Below, piece after piece: positions 35,701 through 47,700 of a stretch of 64,000 nucleotides of DNA. Source of the stretch: Myrica gale. Its lineage: Eukaryota > Streptophyta > Magnoliopsida > Fagales > Myricaceae. The stretch spans positions 19,198,001 to 19,262,000 of the forward strand of contig OZ005606.1 of assembly GCA_963930655.1 (NCBI GenBank), read 5' to 3'. The notes under the pieces are model-generated. The model saw only the letters and a list, made by a program, of their open reading frames with translations, ran no database searches and was not told the DNA's origin. Made by a program: the position numbers and the translations under genes. Positions within the stretch are counted from its first letter, which is position 1. Every line of letters starts with the position of its first letter.

Positions 35701-38700
35701 TGGATGTGCAAAAGGCTTATGATCACGTGAATTGGAATTTCCTTTTGTATCTTCTCAGGAGATGTGGTTTTGGTCAGAGATGGTGTCGTTGGATTTTCTT
35801 TTGCATTTCGACAGTTTTTTTTGATAATTAACCCAATCTTATTAAAAAGAAGAAAAAACAAAGTACACGCGACAACGGAGTCAACAGTACAAGAGAAAAT
35901 ACTGAAGACTCCCGAGAAGCAAACTAGAGAAGCCAACAAGACTCCCGAGAAACAAAAACACCCTCAACCCACTAGCCAACTAGAGTCTCCCAAGAACTCC
36001 CACCCGCCCTCAAAGCCAACATGACGCCACAAATGAGTCCCCTAGCAGTCCAGCCCATAGCTTATAGTCTTCTTAGCGAGCGCAGAGGACCTTTCATAAT
36101 TAACCGAAGACTTCAACCCCTTCAACTCCCTGAGCATCCTCCCCCTGACTTTCTGGACTTTTGCGAAATAAGCGGCACCCGATTATGTTCTAACGCTGCA
36201 AAGAGATCCCTCAGTTTTTCCTCTTAACCACCACACGACACCCCAACCATCTGACCCACAGAGGAAACCATGTCCAAGATCCACGCCGGAGATTCCCCCC
36301 CCACAGCTTTACCAGGGAAGCTGACCGTCAAGGGTTGAGATTCGAGAGCTGGTTCTACCACCTCCACCAAAGACAACTCCCCTCCTACTGTGCCCCCTGC
36401 TTCTAGCACTCCCACCTCGGGAACTCCAACCTCTAACTCTCGAGAGTGTGAACTCTCAACAAAAGCTAGAGGATCCAACACTGCCCGAGAACATTCCCCC
36501 TCCTCCAAACCACCGAAAATAGCCCTCGCAGAAGGATCCAACACTGCTCGCCCCTTCTCGGCAACACAACTCCCCGGAGCTTGGAACTCCTCCGTTGGGA
36601 CCCCACGCTGGAACATCCCAGCCTGAAGATCGGCCAGATCTGGCTCCTAAAAGGAGCCCCCCGTCGTCTCTGGCATGCCAAGAGAGAAACGGGTAAAATC
36701 AGCAATTGCTTGTGACTGTTCCGGCGAGTCGCCGAAACCCATCCCTGTCACAACAGACAGGGTCGCCGGAGGCAAGGCTTCCACCGTCGTAGAGATCCGG
36801 TTAGCACCCGAGAAATTCTCCAAGGGAACAGAGATGGCGCTACGCTCCGCCTGCAAGGGAACATCTCGGCACCCGACACCCAACTTGGTCAACGGGCCAG
36901 ACTCACAGAACCCATACCCATGGCCCAACTCAAGAGAACCCAGCTCGGCCCACCCACCTGGCCTCTCCCCCTCCACACTAGCGAAAGGCTCTGAGACAAC
37001 ATTAGCGAGACCCAACTTGGTCGATGGGCCGAACTCACAGAACCCAGACCCACGGCCCAACTCAAGAGAACCACATGCCAAACAGCTCAAAACCTTCCTT
37101 GGTTCCTTCCGTTGTTCCACAACGAGATTGATGAGGCTTTCCAGCTCATCACGCATGCGCATTAAATGCGCCCAGAGCTCCCCATCAGTCCCAGCCGACA
37201 CAGCAGACCCTCCAACATCAACATTTCGAATGGAATTCACGTGCCTTGTCAGGTTTCCGTTGCCAACGTAAGGCACACGAAACTCCCCTCTCCCTCCTCC
37301 TTCATCTCCGGCGAGCCACCCCTCACCAGCTGGGCAAAGGAAACACCCTTCCTAACCTCTGGCATTGCATGCCCCACGCTTGAACGGCGCATCTTCCCAA
37401 ACACAGAAATCATCTCCTCACAAGACTGAGCGAATGCCTTCCAGCCAAAGCCAGACCGCCCCTCTGGGATCCTAACTGCCCCCCTCCGCCGGTTGTCCCC
37501 AAACTCCACCAACACAACGAATCTACCATGCTCATTCGAGCATTTCTGGGCAAGAAACGCACGCGAAGATTCATTGAACTTCACCGGAAGATCCTTGTCT
37601 TCGTTCCCCTCCACCAGTTTACCAAAGAGGTTGGCAAGCCAAACCACCCCATATCTGCCAATACGAACGAAGCTCTGCGATTTCCGACTCGACTCCGTTA
37701 ACGTAACGAGACCCAATTTGCTAACCGAGAAATGAAACGTCTTCGCCTCAATCACTAAACTACGAAAAAAAACCGTCTCAAACCACTAACTCAGGACACT
37801 AACACAACTGGATGAACGTACGGGGAGGAGACGAGGAGGAGAGAGCCATGCAAAAGGCATTTCGACAGTTAAGTATTCAATGATTGTTAATGGGTCTCCT
37901 GAAAGTTTCTTTAGTAGCTCTCGTGGTTTGCTCCAAAGAGATCCTCTTTCCCTACTTTTGTTTGTTATCGTGATGGAAGCTTTTAGTCGCATGATGGGGA
38001 AGATGGTGATGCATGGGGGTTGCAAGGTTTTCAGGTTGGAGGGGGGGTCGGGTGTGAGGGTTTCTATTTCGCATCTTCTTTTTGCGGACGATACTTTATT
38101 GACATGGGGGCGGATGTGTTTCAGTTTCGAAGTCTTAGATGTCTTCTCTTATGTCTTGAGGTGATTTCGGGCTTAAAGATTAATCTCTCTAAGTCTGATG
38201 TCATCCCTATTGGTAGGGTTGAGAATGTACAGGAGTTAGCGGGTATTTTAGGGTGCGGTATCTCTTCATTGCCTATTAAGTACCTTGGTCTCTCTTTGGG
38301 TGCTTCCTTTAAAAGTATTCAGATTTGGGATGGGATCATCGAGAAGATGGAGCGTCGGTTGGCGGGTTGGAAACGCATGTACCTCTTTAACTGTGGTAGG
38401 TTAACCCATATCAAGCCTATTCTTTCGAGTCTACCTACTTATTTCCTTTCTTCGTTCCCTATTCCGGTGAGGGTGATGAATAGGATGGAGAAAATTCAGC
38501 GGGATTTTCTTTAGGGAAGTGATGGTGGTGTTCACAAGTTCCATCTTGTGTAGTGGAATAAGGTGTGTTCTCCTTTGCAAGATGGGGGTTTGGGCCTTCG
38601 AAGTATTAGAATGTTTAATATGATGTTATTAAGTAAATAGTAATGGCGGTTTGCTATGGAAAGGGATAGGTTTTGGAGGATGGTCATTGCTGAAAAATAT

Positions 38701-41700
38701 GGTTATTTGTTGGGAGGCTGGTGTACGATTTTTGCATGTGGCTCTTATGGGGTTAGTCTGTGGCAGTACATTAGTAAATGTCGGGGCACTTTCAGCAAGC
38801 ATTTTCAGTTTAAGGTGGGGAATGACTTCAAAATTAGTTTCTGGCATGATACTTGGTGTGGGGATAAGCCTTTGAGCCTTGTTTTCCCTTTAGTTTTCTC
38901 TATATCTCATTGTAAGGAGGCCATGGTGGCGGATTGTCTGGTGGATGATTGTGTTAATGTGTTGTGGAGTGTACTGTTCTCTAGAGCTGCTAATGATTGA
39001 GAGGAGGATTTTGCTTATTTCTTTGCTTTGTTATATGGGGTTGTTGTCAGAAGAGGGGAGGATGATGGGTACTAAGGACGAGGTGTTTTCTGTTAAGTCG
39101 ATGTATGGTTTGCTTAAAGGTGGGGCTGATATTTCTTTTCCTTAGAGGGGTGTTTGGAGGCCATTGTGCCCAATGAGAGTTTCCTTCTTTGTGTGGGAGG
39201 CTGTGCATGGTAGGAGTTTAACTATTGACAATCTTCGTAGAAGGGGTATGATCATGGTTGATTGGTGTTTCCTTTGCTGTTGTGGTGGGGAATCAGTTTA
39301 TCATGTTTTGTTGCATTGTCCTTATGCAAGAGGGATGTTGTCTCATGAGCTTTGTATCCTAAATCTTCAATGGGTTATGCTAGAAAAAGTGGAAGATGTG
39401 CTGTGGTGTTGGAAGACGAGGCTTAAGAATCGTTTTGCTAAGGCTATTTGGAGAATGATACCCCATTGTATCTGGTGGTGCTTATGGCGGGAGCGTAATA
39501 ATAGATGTTTTGAGGATTGTTCTTTGTCTTTGGATGAGTTGTAGGGTGTTTTTTTGTCTTTACTTTCTTGTTGGGCAAACTCGATGCTTGGTTGCCCTTT
39601 TCTAGATTTCGTGGATTTTGTTAGCTTTCTTGTTTGTTTGGATTAGTGATTTCGGTATAGTTCTTTGTATAGTCTTTATTTTTTAATAAGATTGACTTAT
39701 TCATCAAAAAAAAAAAATATGGCGCTTTTAAGTAAATGGTTATGACTTATAAAAAAAAAGTAAATGGTTATGAAGGTTTGCTATGGAAAGAGATAGGTTG
39801 TGGAGGACAATCATTGCTGAAAAATATGGTTGTTTGATTGGAAATTGGTGTACGATTTCTGCCCGTGGCTCTTATGGGGTTAGTCTGTGGAGGTACATTG
39901 GTAAAGGTTGGGGCACTTTTAGCAAGTATATTCGGTTTAAGGGGGAATGGTGTCCGAATTAGCTTCTGGCATAATATTTGGTGTGGAGATAAGCTTTTGA
40001 GTCTTGCTTTCCCTTTGGTTTTCTCTTTATTTCGTTGTAAGGAGGCTATGGTGGCGGGTTGTTTGATGGATGATGGTGTTAATGTGGTGTGGAGTGTTCC
40101 TTTATCTAGAGCTGCTAATGATTGAGAGATGGAGGATTTTGCTTCTTTCTTTGCTTTATTGTATGAGGTTGTTGTCAGAAGAGGGAGGATGATGTGATGG
40201 TTTGGATGGGTACTAAGGACGGGATGATTTTTGTTAAGTCGATGTATGGTTTGCTTAGAGGTGGGGTTGGCCTCTCCTTCCCTTGGAGGGGTGTTTTGAG
40301 GTCTTTGTGCCCAATGAGAGTTTCCTTCTTTGTGTGGGAGAGGCTGTGCATGGTAGGATTTTAACTATTGACAATCTTCGTAGTAGGGGTATGATCATGG
40401 CTGATTGGTGTTTCTTATGCTGTTGCGGTCGAGAATCAGTTAACCATGTTTGTTGCATTGTCCTTATGCGAGTGGGTTGTGGTCTCATGTGCTTTGTATC
40501 CTGAATCTTCAATGGGTTATGCCAGAAAAAGTGGAAGGGAGTGAAAACATATTTTGACCATTTATCCACTCTCCTAGCTGAGCAACTTAGTGTAAACAGT
40601 TGATGTACGAGGTGTGCTTTCACCAATGATGTTTTGGATAATCTGGTGAACCTTGAGTTATTTCTTTGTACCACGGAACTAATCAGAATTTCCCTTTTTG
40701 AATGTCCCGTAAAAGTGCATTGTAGAAAGTTGAGATGATATTTCCTTATAGCCTTTGACCTTTGTTATCACAAAATGCATAGAAGTTCAGCTTCCTACGG
40801 TTAAGCTAATAGAATTCATTTTATTAGTGTGTTGGTTCGGGTGGCATCATCCTTTCCCCTTTGGATTGTTTATCCTGGTGGGGAAGATATCTGCAGCCCA
40901 CGTGATTATCCTCTTCTAATCAATACACTTATTGATTAGAAGGGGGAGGGAAAATCCGAGGTAGTAAATAGAAAATTTAAGTCATATAGTCTTTTCCAAT
41001 GTTATGCTGTTGTGTATAATGACAATATGAGCTACCAAAACTGATAACTGGCATGTCTGCTTATTCCGTGCAGTGATGACCTTTGAGTGAAGAAGGCAGC
41101 CTCATTCTTAATTGACATATTTGTGCTGTTGATTCAGGTCAGAGTAAATACTCGTCTTCTTTATCAGCAAACAAAATTTAATCTTTTTCGAGAAGAAAGT
41201 GAGGGCTATGCCAAACTGGTATGATCTCTTACAGTAGAATCAGCTTATATTATTTGTCATATCTTTGCTTTCTCATGATTTTAATTATCTTTGATGAGCA
41301 TTTTCATTTCGATTGAAATTCATCTTCAGTTCCCCTCATGCAAGTTTTGATTTATATATCCTTTGTTGATTTATTTGCTTAAAAATAATCAGTTGAACTT
41401 GGCCTTTTATACATTCAGGATTATGGTTTTGTGCTTAAAGTTGGATATGCATGCACAACTCGAGGGTGTAAGCATGTAACAATTTGGGGTGGGTTGGCGG
41501 AGGCGGGTTCTTAAATTACTCCTCCAAAGCTTTGGAGAAGTAATTCAAACATTAAGCGGAATAATGATTTTCATAGTGTGTTGCTTCTGTGTTTAAGTCC
41601 ATATAAGCTGCTGACGGGGGATGTATTGGTTGTGATTGCAGAGTAGAAAAACACTGCTAAAATTGTCAGGAGTCCATTTTAATTTTGTATTCTGTTAATT

Positions 41701-44700
41701 TTTCTATTCATTCTGGTCAGAGTTTGGCGTTAGTTTTCACAGGTGCAGTATTTCTCTATTTCTCGGTATTTACTAATGGGGACATTTAAATAAATTGTTC
41801 TACTTTATTTGGTTGTGGTTTATATTTTGATAGATCAGTAGTTATTATGTTTTATTAGGCTTTAGCCCAATGGCTTTTAGGGTTTGCGTAGGACCTTTTA
41901 TTCTTTATTTAAGGTTTGTGAGAACCTTAAATTATTTAGATTGAGTAGTGGACTGTTTGGAGGGGGGATCCAGAAATGGCTCATGGAATATTTAGTTTTT
42001 CAGGATGGCTAACGATTGGGAGTTGGATGAGTGTTCAACGCTCTTCACCTTACTTTATTCCAAGGTTCTGAGGAGTCTGGTCAAAGACAAGATTAGATGG
42101 GTGGGTTCCAAGAATGGTGAGTTCGCAGAGAAATCTTGGTATAGACTCCTTGTTGGGGGCCATGATGTGAGCTTCCCATGGAGACAGATTTTGAGGAATT
42201 TAGCCCCGCCTAGAGCGTCCTTCTTTGTTTGGGAAGCTACCCACGGAAGAATCCTGACCATTGATAACTTGAGGAGGGGAGTGTATCTGCTTGAATGGTG
42301 CTACCTTTGCAGATGCGGTGGGGAATATGTAGAGCACATTTTGCTCCATTACTCGGTTGCTAGGGAGTTGTGGTCTCTTGTGGTCTCTATATTGGATTAT
42401 GATTGGGTGATGCCTAGGATGGTGGTTGATGTTTTGCTTTGTTGGAGGAGGAATTTTTAAGACCCTCAGGCTTTGGCAATTTGGAGATTGATCCATACTT
42501 GTATTTGGTGGAATATTTGGAAAGAGAGAAATGAGAGATGCTTTGAGATTGTGGCTGTGTCCTTGGAGTGTTTGAGGGGCAACTTCTTGCAGTCCTTGTT
42601 TTTGTGGGCGAATGCAGTGTTGGGCTCTCCCTTTTCGGATTTTTTATGGATTTCCTTAGTTTTCTTGCTTGTATGGGCTAGGGGCTTCAGTATAGTCCTT
42701 TGTACTGTTTCTTCTATTCCATTTTTCATTCAATAAAATTGCCTTATAAAAAAAATTATTTAGACTGAGATTATAAAGTTTATTGGCGGCTGCTTTTGCA
42801 CTCAAATGTGGTATTTTTCCCCTCTTTGGCTTTATTCTTCTCTTATTCTCTATTATTTCTTGATTTCTCTATCTCATTCCTATTTCTCCACTATATTCCG
42901 CGTCATTTACTATCTTTGGCATCTGTAGGTTACCCTTCTTTGCCGAGACTCTGATGCTCCAACTCAAAATGTATCCGCAGCAACAATAGGGATTATTAAG
43001 GTTTTTGACTTTACCTTCATAATTATCCCTCTTTCTTTTTTCGTTTTTGTATCTAAGACTTTCTGATTACTATGGCCTGCAGTCATTAATTGGACATTTC
43101 GATCTGGACCCCAATCGCGCATTTGATATCGTACGTTTCAACTGTTTAGCCTTTTGTTTCCTGCTATATAATTGTTCTTCCTACTTTTCAAGTTTTGTAG
43201 TGATGGTAGGAGATTCATCTATGGTTTTCAATGCTTCTGCTTGTTCAGGTACTGGAGTGTTTTGAACTTCAGCCGGATAGCAAGATCTTTCTGGAGCTGA
43301 TTCCAATTTTCCCCAAGGTAAGGTTATATTTTGGGTGGACTGATATAAATGTTACATTGCAATAAACGAATAAACCCTTATTATACTAATACTTTTATTA
43401 TCTTTGCAGTCTCATGCTTCACAGATTCTTGGGTTCAAATTCCAATATTATCAGCGTATGGAAGTAAATAGTGGTGTACCGTTTGGCTTGTATAAGCTTA
43501 CAGCTTTGCTGGTGACGGAAGAGTTTATTGATCTTGATAGCATGTGAGTGGTTTGTGCACACTTTCTGGTCAATAAATATAGTGAATCTTTGCTCGGTAG
43601 CTAGCTCGTTGTGGGTGCATGTGCTTAGTATAGCAAACTATCCTTGGGTGATGCCTGAGAGGGTGGGTGAGGTGCTGAAGTGTTGGAAGTGAAAGTTCAA
43701 TAGCCCTTTGGCGTTGGCTGTGTGGAAATTGATACCATTATACATTTGGTGGAGCCTACGGAGAGAGAGGAATGGAAGGTGCTTTGAAGATTCGGGGCTG
43801 TCCTTAGATTGTTTGAAGGGCAATATCATGCAAACTTTGTTTCAATGGGCTAATGGGGTGCTGAGTTCTCCTTTTGTAGACTTCGGCGATTTTATTAGTT
43901 TTCTTGCCTGTTTGTTGTAGATGGTTTAGTACAGCTCTTTGTACTGTTCCGTCATTTTTTTTTAATTTCAATAAAACTTTCCTTACTTTAAAAAAAAAAT
44001 AGTGAATCTTCAATTTTCATTCGCTCAAGTTGATCTTTAACATCTAAATCTGCATTCCAATGGGTATTCTTGCTCTTATCTTACCTGTGGTCTGCATAAT
44101 TAGGGTTTCCCGGAGTTCAATTTTTGGAGGTGGCTGAGTGGATTGCCTTTTTAATTGAGGGTATATTATTATTTGTTTTGATAAGTAAGGGTATATTATT
44201 AGATGGGGCGTGCAGTGGTTATGATTAGCCCTATGTGAAGATGGCTTTTTGAGTGCTGCTGTGTGTAGGAATCTAACAGTACTGTTGCATTATCTCTGTG
44301 GTAAAAACTGTAATACTTACTGAGGCTTTGAATCAAAAGTTAGATGCCTAGTATCGTGGTTCTATTGCTATGCAATTTGAACGCTTGCAATATATACTCG
44401 GTAAAAATCCTATTTAATTTGGTTTCATGTATTTACTGCTGTGGCAATAACGTAGTTTGCTAAACTAGTGCTTGGTGGATATGGAAGCCCACCTGCTGAG
44501 TATTAGCAGATGCTATAATCGTTAAGTATGTCGGTGGGAACCAAATTTAGCTATGCTATAGTTGTGAATAATTCCATACAATAGTTGAATAACTTTTTCG
44601 TATCTTGCCTACTGATAGTGAGAAGAAAAGATTGAGTGACATTTGTCTGTCTGTTAAAAAAATAAACCTACATATTTACATAAAAGAAGTAGCTATTTTT

Positions 44701-47700
44701 TTGATAAGTAAGAAACTTTATTAACGAAAAAGAGTTGACAGTACAAGAGATTATACTGAAAACACTAGAGCATACAAGCTAAAAATCTCAGAAAATCCGG
44801 AAAACCCTCGAAAGGAAAACCTAAGACCGAATTAGCCCACATAAAAAGAGAATGCAAAATATAACCCCCCAAGCTAAGAAGTAGCGATTAAAGCTGGTTG
44901 TATAAGATGTTCATTTTGATAGATTGATCAATGATTGGGAAATGGAGGTTTTTACGGCGTTTTATTTCTTACTTTACTCGATGAGTAGGAGAGGTGGGAG
45001 AGAGGGTAAATTGCTTTGGATGGGGACCAAGGGTGGAGTCTTTTCCATGGCGTCAATGTTGGAAGAATTTGGTTCCTCCTAGAGTTGCTTTCTTTGTTTG
45101 GGAAGCCACTCACAGGAAAATTCTGACCATTGACAATTTGAGGAGGAGGGGAGTGTGCTTGATGGAGTGGTGCTATTTATGTAAGATTGATGGAGAAACG
45201 GTTGATCATATTCTTATTCATTGCACGATGGCGAGAGGATTGTGGGCGCATATATTGAGTATTCTCAACTATGATGGGTTATGCCTAGGAAGGTGGTTGG
45301 TGTTTTGTATTGTTGGAAGAGGAAGTTTGAGAATCCTATCACCTTGGCCATTTGGAAGATGATCCCGGCTTGCATTTGGTGGAGCTTGTGGAGGGAAATG
45401 AATGAGAAATGTTTTGAGGACAAGACCATGTCTTTGGATCGTTTGGGGGGTTCTTTGTTGCATTCTCTTTTTATGTGGGCTAATTCGGTCTTAGATTTTC
45501 CTTTTGAGGGTTTTCCGGATTTTCTATGTTTTTTAGCCTGTATGCTCTAGAGTTTTCAGTATATTCTCTTGTACTGTTAAGTCTCTTTCTCATTAATAAA
45601 GATTAACTCAAAAAAAAAAAATTGAGATGGAGTCTAGCATTGGTGCAAGTTATGTCCTTGAGCAACTGCGGATGTGATTGAAATGACAATGAAGAGTCAC
45701 ACATGGTGCCTTCTATACAGCTGCTTTGTCAACTTCTCCAAGAACCTTGAAAACAAACGAGTGGGATATTGGTTCACCAGCATTCCTGCTGTGAGTGATG
45801 TACCTAATTGTAAGAACCTGATTCAAAGATGAGCCCTTGGGTATAGCCATTGAGATGATTTATTACATTATTTTCTTCCTGTGAAGAACTGAGCATTAGA
45901 TCAAAAGTAGAACATTCATGGTGGTTTTGCTGAATTGGAGCAGCTGATGGTGTGTACATATGATTAGAGAAATTGTAGTCGGTGCTGTTAATATATTGTT
46001 CTACTGATGCTGATTAAACCACGTCTTCTTTTGTTAAAACAATTAGGGGGACAAAGCAACAGACAAATACAAGAGCATATGTGACATGTCCAACGAATGT
46101 AGCACCCCAACGTGAATTGCTATTCTGATTCGGCTGTTGTTGTTTTTCTGATGATATTTATGTCTGTTCGCCAGATATGCACATTTGCTCCCCAAGGATG
46201 ATGAGGCATTTGATCATTATAATGCTTATTGTTCAAAGCGACTTGATGAGGTATATTTATCCTAATATTAATTCGTTCTGTACTGAATTCAATAGAATTC
46301 CTTGTTATTGTAAATTTCTTTCTGCATAATTTTTTCACTAATGGGGCTGGGATCACTTTTGTCTGTGTAATGTGTTAATGCTAGGCATTGGTTCTGTCAG
46401 CATGCCATATTTTCTTTCTTCCTGTCTCTTGTCATATTTGTTAAGTGGACTGAAGAATTTGCCTAGAAAAAAAAGTGGACTAATGACTACATTATTATTT
46501 AGTAATATAGTATTCCATCTGGTGCATGCTGTTGCATTGGTCCATACATGCTCTTAATCTAGAGAGCATCCTTTGTTTTTTCTATTGTAATCTATGCTCA
46601 CATCTTTATATGTGTGTGGATATTCAAAAATTTATGTAGGCTAACAAAATTGGGAAGATAAACCTTGCGGCTACTGGGAAGGATTTAATGGATGATGAGA
46701 AACAGGGAGACGTGACAATAGATCTTTTTGCTGCCTTAGACGTGGAAACTGAGGCAGTTGCTGAGCGATCTGCAGAGCTTGAGAATAATCAAACATTGGG
46801 CCTGCTTACTGGATTCCTTTCCGTCGATGACTGGTAGTTTATTTTCCTCCTAATTTCCTATCCAATTTAACAAAAATATTATATTGAGAGTACAAAGTAT
46901 TAGTAATTGGTAATTTGAGGGTGAAATGTTTCAAAGTTTGCAGTTTGGGGTGCAAAGCGTCAATGTCTATAATTTCAGGGTGAAAAGTGTATTTAACCCT
47001 TCTTGTCTTCTTAGCTACATAGATTAGGCCAAGGAATGATGTTGTTTCTTCAGCTTAATGATTCTTAGGAATGATTTTATACCTGCTTGATGGAAGTTTC
47101 TTGTGCAATATTATCTTTTCCTAGGTCACACAATGTATCGTTTAACTTTGTTTGCAACAGGGCCGATATATGTTTACATATTTTTTTTCTCTCACAGTAC
47201 TTTTGATTCCTTGGAGATTTATATCTTAGTTTTTTTTTTCGAACCCTCACTTTTCCGGTGATTAGCCGGCGATATCTCCGGCAGATTAGTGCTTCGAGTC
47301 CAGCGAGTTATTGTGCGTATGGGTTTTATGCGAAGTTGAATTTAAGCGATGTTTATTTTTCCATAGTTTAGTGATTGAGGCGAAGACGTATCATTTCTCG
47401 GTTAGCACGTCGGGTCTCATTACGTTATCAGAACTGAGTCGGAAGTCACAGAGCTCCGTTCGTTTTGGCAGATATGGGTGGTTTGGCTTGCCAACCTCTT
47501 TGGCAAACTGGCAGAGGGGAACGTCGACAAAGATCTCTTGGTGAAGTTTAAAGAATCCTCTCATGCGTTTCTTGCCCAAAAATGCTTGAATAAGCATGGT
47601 AGATACATTGTGTTGGTGGAATTTGGGGACAGACGGCGGAGGGGGGCAGTTAGGGTGCTCGGGCGTTGGCTGGCAGGCCTTCGCTCAGTCTTGTGAGGAG

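Larger units (their letters stand above)
35627..39715 (+). mobile_element. LINE-2nd, 5'-truncated L1-type element nested in LINE-1st
   Basis: Flanked by an 18-bp duplication AATATGGCGCTTTTAAGT (35609-35626, 39716-39733). It starts inside the RT ([12 protein letters not shown]), has the motif A region [11 protein letters not shown], then after an inserted ORF1-only element continues VNGSPE, a B-motif GLLQRDPL (normally GLRQGDPL) and FADD. It ends with zf-RVT, TTTGTATAGTC and an A-tail. In-frame stops (for example TGA at 38998-39000) show it is dead. Confidence 0.85.
34823..40536. mobile_element. LINE-1st, twin-primed L1-type insertion split by later insertions (intron 5)
   Basis: The minus-strand part (about 35110 down to 34823) is the C-terminal end and 3' tail of LINE ORF2. 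The + strand part runs 35118-35626, then resumes at 39734 and ends at 40536. It reads [10 protein letters not shown] onward through a zf-RVT-like region. The + part stops at GTGGAAG and the minus part starts at the next base of the LINE order (ATGTGGTG), so the two halves meet exactly, as in a twin-primed 5' inversion. ORF2 has many stops. A MITE, a second LINE and a micro-insertion lie inside it. Confidence 0.75.

Noticed and set aside
36675..37271. 198-codon open frame on the + strand
   Set aside because: It is the antisense shadow of LINE ORF1 in the ORF1-only element, a GC-rich stretch where stops are rare on both strands.
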